Positions 37,121 through 44,222 of a stretch of 52,498 bases of DNA are shown here, in pieces. Source of the DNA: Clostridium frigidicarnis. GTDB taxonomy: Bacteria; Bacillota; Clostridia; Clostridiales; Clostridiaceae. Both the position numbers and the translations under genes were made by a program. The stretch lies in contig NZ_FOKI01000025.1 of the NCBI RefSeq assembly GCF_900111985.1, positions 1 through 52,498 of the forward strand, written 5' to 3'. Under the pieces are notes generated by a model. That model was not told where the DNA came from. It saw only the letters and a program-made list of their open reading frames with translations, and did no database searches. Within the stretch, counting starts at the first letter, position 1, and every line of letters starts with the position of its first letter.

Positions 37121-37351
37121 TTCTACTCAAAGTTATTAAATTATTTTTAGCAGCAACATCTATTACAACATCTACACATATCGGTCACTTCACATTTTTT
37201 GTATACTTTACTATAGGCTCAATTATATGTTTGTGTTACTTAATTTATCATATAAAGATAAATTTGTATAAATTATTTTGATATAGAGGCAATATATTGC
37301 CATATAATCTTTAGATTTCATATAAATTCATTTTAATTCAAAAATAACATC
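37121..37351 (-). repeat. Cassette copy A of the Cys-rich micropeptide family (decayed)
   Basis: Diverged repeat of 37714-38076 and 39471-39736. On the minus strand it keeps the upstream region (ATAATTGAG, CCTATAGTA) and an ORF of only ten codons, MCRCCNRCCC then TAA (37147-37179). Its ribosome binding site is weaker (GAAGTG). It looks like an internally deleted copy of the 43-aa gene. Confidence 0.6.
37147..37179 (-). pseudogene. Ten-codon Cys-rich ORF, deleted copy
   Basis: The frame reads M-C-R-C-C-N-R-C-C-C-stop. It retains the CNRC repeat unit of the intact gene at 37741-37872, but the hydrophobic segment and most repeats are missing. It is probably not functional, though it could still be translated as a very short Cys peptide. 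Confidence 0.35.
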
Positions 37352-37410
37352 TTAATTTATAAAAGTAGTCTAGAAATTTGTTCCTTAAAACTGAGTTTTT
37401 TATTTATGCA

Positions 37411-37455
37411 AAATAAAAGAACTAATCAAGTTAATTAGAATTAATTGATTAGTTC
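37411..37455 (-). terminator. Terminator on the minus strand downstream of the Cys-rich gene
   Basis: A perfect 11-bp stem GAACTAATCAA (37419-37429) pairs with TTGATTAGTTC (37445-37455). The minus-strand tail is TTTTATTTTGC. It is about 285 bp beyond the stop of the 43-aa ORF; no gene is visible in between. Confidence 0.6.
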
Positions 37456-37740
37456 ACTTTATTTGTTAAAAGAGAGATAGTACGTTAAGCTAAAGATCAT
37501 TAAATACTACATTTATTCTTTATAATCAACATGGAAAATATAGATACAACTAATAAAATATAAATTGAATCTTTAGTCCTATTATTAAATATAAAGTATC
37601 AATTAAATATAGAATATATGGATGGTAGAAATAAATTGTTTCATAGTTAATATCTTTGTAGAATAATAATTCTATAGTTATATAAGATAATTATATAACA
37701 TATTCTTTAGGCAACTATACTTAAAATTATTAAATTATCT

Positions 37741-37872
37741 TTAGAAACACCTGTTACAATTTCTATTGCAGCACCTATTACAACATCTGTTACAGCGTCT
37801 ATTACAACCTCTATTACAACCTCCATTGCAACAACAACCTAAAATTATAAGGGGCCAAAATCCACACCACAT
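37741..37872 (-). CDS. Cys-rich micropeptide with CNRx tandem repeats, 43 aa
   Basis: This is a 43-codon ORF with 13 cysteines. The N terminus is a short hydrophobic stretch, MWCGFWPLIILG. C13-C14-C15-N-G-G follows, then six four-residue repeats from residue 19: CNRG, CNRR, CNRC, CNRC, CNRN, CNRC, and a final F. At DNA level this is a 12-bp tandem repeat. The ribosome binding site GAGGTG (37879-37884) is 6 bases before the ATG. A SigK-like promoter (ACA, 16 bp, CATATAGTA at 37902-37910) lies just upstream, suggesting mother-cell expression during sporulation. I do not recognise the family. A cross-linking coat or metal-binding role is speculation. Two decayed paralogous cassettes flank it. 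Confidence 0.65.
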   Translation of the reverse strand: MWCGFWPLIILGCCCNGGCNRGCNRRCNRCCNRCCNRNCNRCF

Positions 37873-37901
37873 ACTAATCACCTCACATCTTTTGTATACT
37901 T

Positions 37902-37930
37902 TACTATATGCTCAATTATATGTTTATGTT
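37902..37930 (-). promoter_or_regulatory. SigK-like promoter of the Cys-rich gene
   Basis: On the minus strand AACA (37927-37930), 16 bp, CATATAGTA (37902-37910), matching the SigK consensus AC-(16-17)-CATANNNTA. The same sequence is kept in copy C (around 39596-39624) and with one change in copy A. It would give a leader of about 20 nt. Confidence 0.45.
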
Positions 37931-38213
37931 ACTTAATTTATCATATAAAGATAAATTTATATTAATTTATCATATAAAGATAAATTTATATTAATTTATA
38001 TTGGGAAAAAGTAATATATTGTAATATAATCTTTAGATTTTACATGATTTCATTTAAATATAAAAAAGATAATAACAAAACAGTTTATGGAGAGATGGAG
38101 TGCCTTATTCTTTTATTTGTAATGACTATTATCTTGATTACATTCAGCCTTAATGGAAGTTTTGCAAATATTACAGAATAGTAGAATATTATGCAATATA
38201 CAGTTATAATATT

Positions 38214-38372
38214 GAAGATTTATTAAATAAAGAGGGAATACAATCCATTAGGTTAGATGCTTTTTCTATAAATCCATATGTTTTAAAAATATATGAAATA
38301 CTTGGGTACCAAAAGGTTGGGTAAACAAACTGGAGAGAAGGATTGTTTTATTTACTTGAGAAGAAGCTATAG
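38214..38372 (+). pseudogene. GNAT acetyltransferase remnant with in-frame stop
   Basis: The frame reads EDLLNKEGIQSIRLDAFSIN, PYVLKIYEILGYQKVG, a TAA stop, then TNWREGLFYLLEKKL and TAG. This is the C-terminal half of a GNAT acetyltransferase (usually RLDAF-NPYALKLYEKLGY and VNWRKGLFYLYEK). Because both halves stay in the same frame, a single nonsense mutation interrupts it. The N-terminal half is not visible. Confidence 0.6.
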
Positions 38373-38476
38373 AAAATTATGAACCTAATCTTTATTTAAT
38401 TAATACTCATTCTTCTTATAAAACGACGTTAAAATACAATCATTATTCTTTGAAAACTAGATGATAGGGTATTAAA

Positions 38477-38709
38477 CAAAATATATAGCTACTCTTGGTA
38501 AAAAGGATAAGGTGAATGCAAATAATTCACTTACTAATAATTTGGTTGAAATTAATTCCAAAGATGGTTCAGCAAAAACATTTATAGTAACCTTTAGCCA
38601 AGATGTTCCTAAAGGAGAAGAGTATAAATTAATAATTTGTTATGTAACAGTTGAAGGAGCTCCTCATTATAGTGGAGATAATGGAATGGCTACATTTGTT
38701 GGAAAATAA
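38477..38709 (+). other. Short open frame, probable remnant of a beta-rich protein
   Basis: The frame is open from 38476 (after TAA) to the stop at 38709. Internal residues include VEINSKDGSAKTFIVTFSQD and YVTVEGAPHYSGDNGMATFV, which look like a beta-strand domain. The possible start GTG at 38512 has only a weak AAGGATAAG upstream. I do not recognise it. It may be a C-terminal fragment of a larger decayed gene or a small real protein of 65 aa. Confidence 0.35.
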
Positions 38710-38773
38710 AAGATAAGTACATCTTTAAAAAGTAAACTAAACATTAGATTTAATTATGTGAAATGCTCATTAT

Positions 38774-38812
38774 AATACCGTATTATTCAATTGAATTTTA
38801 CGGTATTTTTAC
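38774..38812 (+). terminator. Terminator with ACCGTA stem
   Basis: AATACCGTA (38774-38782) pairs with TACGGTATT (38799-38807), followed by TTTACGTC. It is a near copy of the hairpin at 25635-25673. Confidence 0.65.
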
Positions 38813-38897
38813 GTCACAATTCTACTTGAATTTGAGATAGGGCAACGTTCTTTGAAAATTAAATAGTATGGTATAAGAGAAGGGAGATAATTTGTTT

Positions 38898-39014
38898 CTA
38901 ATATTTAGATTCTGTACATTGATTAGAAAAATCATTAAGTTTGTTTGAGATTGTTTCATGAGCTCCAATAAGATGACGAAGATTTTGTAATTCTAATTCA
39001 TTTAATTTTGACAT
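38898..39014 (-). CDS. Truncated CotF-like spore-coat protein, 38 aa
   Basis: This short minus-strand ORF has an excellent ribosome binding site (TTGGAGGTAATTTTT then ATG). It reads MSKLNELELQNLRHLIGAHE, then TISNKLNDFSNQCTESKY and TAG. The ELQNLRHLIG-HET pattern is one I associate with small clostridial CotF-like or ferritin-like coat proteins, which normally continue for another 25-40 residues. After the TAG the frame continues only briefly, so this looks C-terminally truncated. It could still be made. Confidence 0.5.
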   Translation of the reverse strand: MSKLNELELQNLRHLIGAHETISNKLNDFSNQCTESKY

Positions 39015-39222
39015 AAAAATTACCTCCAATTTATATTCTAATAGCATTATTAGTGCTAGTATTTAAAATTATTTTATATAAGTCTTAAAAGAATATATTA
39101 GTTATTGAAAGATGAATTTTTAGAATTATTATTAGACATAAAGTTTTAAAAATTGTATAAGATAAATATATTAGAATAAATGTGTTTAAGAACAAACGAA
39201 GAAAGGATGGGAGGAAAACCTT

Positions 39223-39375
39223 ATGATTAGTAAAGAACAGTTTGTAAGTGACATGGTTGACCTTCAGGCTAAAAAGAGAATGAAAAAAGAAAATGAAATA
39301 TTTGCATATTACAGGCAATCGCATGTAGCTAAAAAAAGAAAATATAATGTTAAGTATGGGGGATATAGATGGTAA
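39223..39375 (+). CDS. Small basic protein, 50 aa
   Basis: The ATG lies behind GGGAGGAAAACCTT. The sequence begins MISKEQFVSDMVDLQAKKRM and ends VKYGGYRW. It is strongly basic, with Tyr and aromatic residues near the C terminus and no Cys. I do not recognise a family. A good ribosome binding site and a perfect terminator 26 bp after the stop support it as a real transcript. It lies among other short genes and remnants on both strands. Confidence 0.55.
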   Translation: MISKEQFVSDMVDLQAKKRMKKENEIFAYYRQSHVAKKRKYNVKYGGYRW

Positions 39376-39400
39376 ATATCAATTGTTTTATAGAAAATGG

Positions 39401-39440
39401 AAAGATAGCCTTATAAAATAATAAGGCTATCTTTATTACA
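39401..39440 (+). terminator. Terminator after the 50-aa gene
   Basis: A perfect 14-bp stem AAAGATAGCCTTAT (39401-39414) pairs with ATAAGGCTATCTTT (39421-39434), followed by ATTAC. Confidence 0.8.
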
Positions 39441-39470
39441 AAACAACTACATAGTATATAATTTAAACAC

Positions 39471-39736
39471 TTCTACTCAAAGTTATTAAATTATCTTTAG
39501 CAACGTCTATTACAGCCTCTAGTACAAAAACATCCACTCAAGAATAAGACCCCACCATCCACACATACTAATCATCTCACATCTTTTGTATACTTTACTA
39601 TATGCTCAATTATATGTTTATGTTACTTAATTTATCATATAAAGATAAATTTATATGAATTATTTTGATATAAAAGTACATTTTGTCATACAATGTTTAA
39701 ATTTAATATAAATTCATTTTAATACAAAAATAACAA
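39471..39736 (-). repeat. Cassette copy C of the Cys-rich micropeptide family (frameshifted)
   Basis: Shares the same upstream promoter region, ribosome binding site region (GAGATG) and start context with copy B, and the TTCTACTCAAAGTTATTAAA end with copy A. Upstream of the promoter it is nearly identical to copy A up to about 39736. Confidence 0.6.
39497..39566 (-). pseudogene. Frameshifted Cys-rich micropeptide gene
   Basis: From the ATG the frame reads MCGWWGLIL then EWMFLY and a stop. Removing one G near 39539 restores MCGWWGLIL-SGCFCTRGCNRRC and TAA at 39497. A single-base insertion thus broke a short version of the gene with one or two CNR units. Confidence 0.5.
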
Positions 39737-39874
39737 CGAAATAGCTTATTAAAAGATTAGTAGGTTTCACAATACTTATCAATATCGATTTATTTCAAGA
39801 TGGGTGATTTATATTTATATTAACTATATGGTCAATAATCATAGATGTTAACCACTCAAAATTTCAGTTTATAT

Positions 39875-39940
39875 AGACAGCTTAAGAGAAATTTAGTCTG
39901 TCTTATTTATATGGTTGTACTTTGAACAAAGCACAACTAA
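39875..39940. other. Gap 39737-40073: two small hairpins, no gene
   Basis: AGACAG/CTGTCT (39875-39903, then TATTT) and GTTGT-CTTTG/CAAAG-ACAAC (39914-39937). Their role is unknown. No coding frame with a ribosome binding site is seen. Confidence 0.3.
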
Positions 39941-40073
39941 ATAAGCTATAAATAAAGATTAATAATGTTTTAAAATAGTAACATAATTACAAATATTAAA
40001 TATAATGTAAATATAAGATGCAATCTTGAATATTTTAAAGGGAGCACAAAATACCGAGAGGAGATGTATATTT

Positions 40074-40253
40074 ATGGATAATGAGGAGTATAGAGAGTAT
40101 GAAAAGGAGTATGAAGAAGATAATTGTGTAGAAGAGGGTAAAGATTATCTAATTCCCAAAGTAAAAGATGAGTGTGGTGAAATAAAAATATATACTAAAT
40201 ATGTTCATATTCATGTAAATTGTAAACAGTGTGGAGTTTTGAAAAAAAAATAG
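40074..40253 (+). CDS. Small acidic protein with CxxC, 59 aa
   Basis: The start is the ATG at 40074 behind GAGAGGAG; longer in-frame readings skip that site. The N-terminal half is very acidic (MDNEEYREYEKEYEEDN). The C-terminal half has VKDECGEIKIYTKYVHIHVN followed by CKQCG, so four cysteines in all and a possible metal site. I do not recognise a family. Size and composition resemble small clostridial stress or spore proteins, but nothing is decisive. Confidence 0.6.
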   Translation: MDNEEYREYEKEYEEDNCVEEGKDYLIPKVKDECGEIKIYTKYVHIHVNCKQCGVLKKK

Positions 40254-40349
40254 ATAAAACTTAATATTAAATAGCTATCAACATATCATCAGAACATGTT
40301 GTAGTCATTTGTCTTTAATATTAATTAATTTAAAGGGGCTGTCTCACAT

Positions 40350-40376
40350 AAAAAGTGAGCCAGCTCACTTTTTTGC
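40350..40376 (+). terminator. Intrinsic terminator after the 59-aa gene
   Basis: AAAAAGTGAGC and GCTCACTTTTT flank a CA loop, followed by TG. The preceding GGGGCTGTCTCAC (40335-40347) can compete for the same arm. The rest of the 40254-40586 gap shows no gene. Confidence 0.7.
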
Positions 40377-40586
40377 ATAAAATTGGAGAAGAACTCATTA
40401 TGAACATAATTAATGGACAGTTCAAGAGCTAAATGAATTTCAAAGAGATGAAAAGGGTGGCATGTATTGTATATTACTACTACATCAAGTAGTAATAAAT
40501 ATGTCTTTTTTATTTACTATTATATTTCTAAATTATATGGGCATACTAAATGTGTGATAATAAAAATTTATAAGGGAGGAATTTCA

Positions 40587-40961
40587 ATGGGACATAATAA
40601 AGAACATGAAGAAAAACATACAAGTAGTAATAGTTTTTTAGGTTGGGTAGTAAGATTAATATTGGTTGCAGTTGTTTTAGGCATAACATCATTTTTTACA
40701 CCAGGGTTTAGTATTAATGGATTATGGTCATTTTTATTAGCTGCCGTTATAATAACTGCATTAGATTATTTAGCAGAGGCAATTATGGGAGTTGATGCAT
40801 CTCCTATAGGAAAAGGTGTAAAAGGATTTGTTATTGCTGCTGTAATAATATATTTAACACAATTTTTAGTTCCACATATGAGCGTATCTATAATAGGAGC
40901 ATTATTAGCAGCTGTAGTTATTGGAATATTAGATGCAATATTACCAGGAAGAGTAATGTAA
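40587..40961 (+). CDS. Four-helix membrane protein, phage-holin-4/YvlD family
   Basis: This 124-aa protein has a short charged N terminus (MGHNKEHEEKHTSSNS) and four hydrophobic segments: WVVRLILVAVVLGITSFF, LWSFLLAAVIITALDYL, GFVIAAVIIYLTQFLV and IIGALLAAVVIGILDAIL. This matches the YvlD/holin-4 superfamily of chromosomal membrane proteins. In spite of the family name it need not be a lysis protein. The start is the ATG at 40587 behind GGGAGG; upstream in-frame codons (from 40467) have no such site. No endolysin is nearby. Confidence 0.8.
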   Translation: MGHNKEHEEKHTSSNSFLGWVVRLILVAVVLGITSFFTPGFSINGLWSFLLAAVIITALDYLAEAIMGVDASPIGKGVKGFVIAAVIIYLTQFLVPHMSVSIIGALLAAVVIGILDAILPGRVM

Positions 40962-41027
40962 AAATAGTATTGCATTGTTGAAAATTTTAAATTTTATTTA
41001 AATGCATTGTAAAATGAATAGTGTGGC

Positions 41028-41066
41028 AAAAAAAAGTGAATGTTATATTAATTCACTTTTTTTGTT
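41028..41066. terminator. Bidirectional-looking terminator
   Basis: AAAAAAAAGTGAAT (41028-41041) pairs with ATTCACTTTTTTT (41051-41063), with long A and T runs on both sides. Confidence 0.8.
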
Positions 41067-41154
41067 GTACTTAAAAGATATATTAGAATTTCTAACAATT
41101 AATACTTAGAACTAAACTTTATAAGTTAGATTATAAGAATTGTAAAAGTCTATT

Positions 41155-41290
41155 TTTCTAAAGAATCAACGTATTCTTTATCCTCTTTTAATCTGATCCC
41201 AGTAACTATTCTAAAATTTTTTATTCATCATTAAGAAGATCTCTTAAATCATCATTTATGAATACCTCAGGAACTCCCAGTGTATGGTAT
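41155..41290 (-). pseudogene. Unidentified C-terminal coding remnant
   Basis: On the minus strand GVPEVFINDDLRDLLNDE runs to a stop, and in another frame RIVTGIRLKEDKEYVDSLEK ends in TAG. The two pieces look like one C terminus broken by a frameshift. I cannot name the family. Otherwise the 41067-41331 gap is empty. Confidence 0.3.
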
Positions 41291-41331
41291 AATTTTATTA
41301 TAATATGAATCATTAATAAAGGAGGAGTAAT

Positions 41332-42174
41332 ATGGTTATAAAGAAAAAAAATGTTATACATGCAATAATTCTTATATTTATTACTTGGTGTGGAAATATA
41401 ATTTATTATGTTAATACTGAAATTGATAAACCATTATTTTTAAAAAATTATAAGGAAGTTTCAGATAATGGTATGTTTCAACTATATAATATAGACAATA
41501 GTTACAAAAGCAATGAAATGCTATATGTCATATTTCCAGAAATACAGAGTAAACCAGCATACATTACCAATAATGAAAATTTTTCTAATAATCATTATAG
41601 ATTAAATAATTTTAATATAGATTTGAGAAACATAAAGACTCAAAACAATGAGATGTTATACGATGAGTTGAAAGACAAGAGCTTTGTTATTACAAAAATG
41701 ATTTATGGAGATATCTATGGAGAAGAGCATGAAGTAGATTTAGGTGAAATTCACCTATTAAAAAGAAAGGAAGAGAAAAAGCATCAATATGATTTATATA
41801 AAAGAGTAGGGACTCAAAGCACAAGTGACAAGAAGAGAGGAGTACTTTTTAGAGCATGGGATAATATAAGTATAGATAAAGTTGAAAGTAATTTTTATGA
41901 CCAAATAAAAAACAAATTTGAAATATCTATAAATAATGTTCCTTTAGATGAAATAAAAGTTCCTTTAAAAATAAATAGGTATGATGATATATATGTAGAA
42001 AGTACTGATAACACAAATGAAACACATGATTATTCTTTTGAAATTAAATTAAATATATCTGACCCTGAAGGTTCAATGGATTGTATTAAGTTTAATGTTG
42101 GAAATCAAATATTATATAAGGACAAGATACTTAGTAGTAAATTTATAAAACAGTTAAAAAATGAAGGGGTATAG
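41332..42174 (+). CDS. Membrane-anchored hypothetical protein, 280 aa
   Basis: One N-terminal membrane segment (VIHAIILIFITWCGNIIYYV, about 8-27) is followed by an extracytoplasmic domain of about 250 residues, rich in Asn, Asp and Tyr with many predicted beta-strands. The ribosome binding site is AAAGGAGGAG. I do not recognise the family. The stop is directly followed by the start of a multi-span membrane gene at 42179, so the two are translated together and probably interact. Confidence 0.7.
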   Translation: MVIKKKNVIHAIILIFITWCGNIIYYVNTEIDKPLFLKNYKEVSDNGMFQLYNIDNSYKSNEMLYVIFPEIQSKPAYITNNENFSNNHYRLNNFNIDLRNIKTQNNEMLYDELKDKSFVITKMIYGDIYGEEHEVDLGEIHLLKRKEEKKHQYDLYKRVGTQSTSDKKRGVLFRAWDNISIDKVESNFYDQIKNKFEISINNVPLDEIKVPLKINRYDDIYVESTDNTNETHDYSFEIKLNISDPEGSMDCIKFNVGNQILYKDKILSSKFIKQLKNEGV

Positions 42175-42178
42175 ATTA

Positions 42179-42736
42179 ATGGATAAAGGATATAAGAGCT
42201 TATTTTGGGGGTTAATTATAATAATTATAAATATTAAATTTGGGAATATATATATCTTCACTGGATTTATAGGATATATTTTTATATATTTTGGATTGAA
42301 AGAACTAAGTAAATATGAACCGTCATTTGAATTAGGAAAAAAGTTTACTAATTTAATGCTTATAGTATGCATTATAAATCCATTTTTAAGATACGTTAAT
42401 GCAAATTTAGAGCAAATAACCCCACAAAACATATGGAGATTTGTGGTTTTAAATACATTAAGTATAGTACATGTGATCATATATTATTATATATGTAAGG
42501 GTGTATATATCCAGGCAGAGAGAAGAGAAGTTGACAAAATCAAAAAGAAAGCAATCTTAACCTGGAACTTTAAGTTATATACATCTATAGCATCATATAT
42601 ATCTACGGCTTTTTGGATTAACTTAGGGGAAAAAATTTCAATACTTCAATTTGTAATATATTTCTTTAACTTTTTAGCAAATGTACAGATCATTATATTG
42701 GTTAGAAATGCTTCAAGGGATATAAGAGAAGCTTAA
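42179..42736 (+). CDS. Multi-span membrane protein, 185 aa
   Basis: About five hydrophobic segments: SLFWGLIIIIINIKFGN, IYIFTGFIGYIFIYFGL, LMLIVCIINPFLRYV, VVLNTLSIVHVIIYYYI and a C-terminal IVLQ-type pair near 155-180. I place the start at ATG 42179, 9 bases after AAGGGG located at the end of the previous gene; an in-frame ATG at 42161 precedes that site. I do not recognise the family. It forms a two-gene unit with the anchored protein upstream. Confidence 0.7.
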   Translation: MDKGYKSLFWGLIIIIINIKFGNIYIFTGFIGYIFIYFGLKELSKYEPSFELGKKFTNLMLIVCIINPFLRYVNANLEQITPQNIWRFVVLNTLSIVHVIIYYYICKGVYIQAERREVDKIKKKAILTWNFKLYTSIASYISTAFWINLGEKISILQFVIYFFNFLANVQIIILVRNASRDIREA

Positions 42737-42848
42737 ATTTATTTTAAGATTAATTTACTAGAGTATATTATATAAACAATGGTATAATATATTTCACTTA
42801 AAAATAAAAGATAAGATGTTGCTTTAGTAGGAGAGGAATGTGTAGGAT

Positions 42849-44009
42849 ATGAAATATATGAAAAATCCAAGGTTTAAGGCAAATTTATTAATAGCTACAT
42901 ATGTTATAGTGTTAGCTTATGTATTTTTAAATTTAAATACCGTATTTAAGGCTTTTGGAACAATGATTAGTATAATAAAGCCATTTTTGATAGCAATAGC
43001 AATAGCTTTTGTTCTTAATATACCAATGAAATTGTTAGAAGAAAAAGTACTAAAATTCATGGATAAGAGCCAAAATAGATTTGTAAGAGGAATTAAAAGA
43101 CCTATATCACTAACAATTACTCTTGTAGCAGTAATTGGATTAATAATAGGACTATTTATATTTGTTATTCCTCAACTTTCAGATAGTGTGTCAACTTTAG
43201 TAAGAAATGTACCAGAGTATGCTAAATCTCTTGAAGCCATGATGACACAGACTGTATCTAATGATATGATTAATGATTTAATAAACCAAGCACTTAACAT
43301 GTGGAAAGAGGTTTTACAAGTTTTAGGACAAGTAAGCGGAGCTGTAGTTTCACAAGTTTTAGATATAACTATAGGGTTTGCATCTGGGGTTGTAAATTTC
43401 TTTATAGGATTAATACTTGCTATATATATGCTTTTAAGTAAGGAAAAACTTACATTACAAACTAAAAAAGTAATATATGCATTTATTAATAAAGGAAAGG
43501 CTGAAAAGATAATGGAAATTGCAAAAATATCTAACATTAAATTTTCTAAATTTGTTGGAGGTCAATGTCTAGAGGCAGTTATATTAGGTACATTATGTTT
43601 TATAGGAATGACTATTTTATCTATGCCATATACACTTTTAGTTAGTACAGTTGTAGGGGTTACAGCTCTTATACCTATATTTGGAGCCTTAATAGGAACA
43701 ATACCAACATCCTTTATTATTCTTATGGTTGATCCAGTTAAGGCAGTTTGGTTTATAATTCTTATAATAGTTATACAGCAACTTGAGGGACATTTTATTT
43801 ATCCATTAGTTGTAGGAAGTTCCATTGGATTATCAGCATTATGGGTAATGTTCTCAATGATTGTTGGGGGAAGTTTGTTTGGAGTATTAGGAATGCTTAT
43901 AGGTATTCCACTGTTTGGAGTAATATACACTGTATTTGGAACAATAACTAATAAAAGGCTACAGGAAAAAAACTTATTGCAGGATAATGATACAAATGAT
44001 GATATATAA
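42849..44009 (+). CDS. AI-2E family transporter (PerM/YtvI-like permease)
   Basis: This 386-aa membrane protein has about eight helices in the AI-2E/UPF0118 arrangement. An N-terminal pair of helices (to about 55) and a helix pair near 80-100 precede a large central helical region (about 110-190). The C-terminal half carries FVGGQCLEAVILGTLCFIGM, ALIPIFGALIGTIP and QQLEGHFIYPLVVGSSIGLS, the family's best-kept motif. Members export small molecules or ions (AI-2, Na+/H+ in some). The function here is open. The AGGAGAGG site is somewhat far (12 bases) from the ATG. Confidence 0.85.
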   Translation: MKYMKNPRFKANLLIATYVIVLAYVFLNLNTVFKAFGTMISIIKPFLIAIAIAFVLNIPMKLLEEKVLKFMDKSQNRFVRGIKRPISLTITLVAVIGLIIGLFIFVIPQLSDSVSTLVRNVPEYAKSLEAMMTQTVSNDMINDLINQALNMWKEVLQVLGQVSGAVVSQVLDITIGFASGVVNFFIGLILAIYMLLSKEKLTLQTKKVIYAFINKGKAEKIMEIAKISNIKFSKFVGGQCLEAVILGTLCFIGMTILSMPYTLLVSTVVGVTALIPIFGALIGTIPTSFIILMVDPVKAVWFIILIIVIQQLEGHFIYPLVVGSSIGLSALWVMFSMIVGGSLFGVLGMLIGIPLFGVIYTVFGTITNKRLQEKNLLQDNDTNDDI

Positions 44010-44011
44010 TA

Positions 44012-44215
44012 TTTGTTTAGTGATAAGTTATAAGTGGCAAGTTTGAGTGAATCGGGTAGAATTTTCAAATTTCAACTTTATTAAGTGTGATAAGTGACAA
44101 ATGGCAAGTTACGGGGTATAATTGAGAGTTGAGATTAAGACTCAGAAGATTCAAGGTATAAGCTTCTGAAATTGACAATTAAGAATTGACAATTGAAATA
44201 TAAAAACTTAAGGAG
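44012..44215. repeat. Cluster of degenerate GTGATAAGT / AATTGACAATT repeats
   Basis: Words such as GTGATAAGTTATAAGTGGCA, GTGATAAGTGACAAATGGCA and GAAATTGACAATTAAGAATT follow one another between the AI-2E gene and the helicase gene. They are related to repeats near 760, 7560, 24660 and 25840. Confidence 0.5.
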
Positions 44216-44222
44216 AAATTAA

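Larger units (their letters stand above)
37714..38076 (-). repeat. Cassette copy B of the Cys-rich micropeptide family (intact)
   Basis: The best-preserved of three related cassettes. It includes the 43-codon gene, a conserved upstream region, and an internal tandem duplication of about 28 bp (ATTTATCATATAAAGATAAA, twice between 37937 and 37999). The duplication is single in copies A and C. Confidence 0.7.

Noticed and set aside
37777-37816. Regular 12-bp repeats read at first as a possible CRISPR or minisatellite.
   Set aside because: Units are contiguous with no spacers and stay in the reading frame of the 43-aa ORF, so they are coding repeats.
39085-39324. 79-aa minus-strand open frame.
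   Set aside because: It overlaps the better supported 50-aa plus-strand gene, which has a strong ribosome binding site and terminator.
40335-40347. GGGGCTGTCTCAC resembles a terminal inverted repeat of some insertion sequences.
   Set aside because: No second end, transposase or target duplication is seen. The sequence overlaps a terminator and pairs with its arm, which explains it better.
40587-40961. Holin-like protein as evidence of a prophage lysis cassette.
   Set aside because: No endolysin, tail or other phage gene is nearby, and YvlD-type holin-4 proteins are commonly chromosomal.
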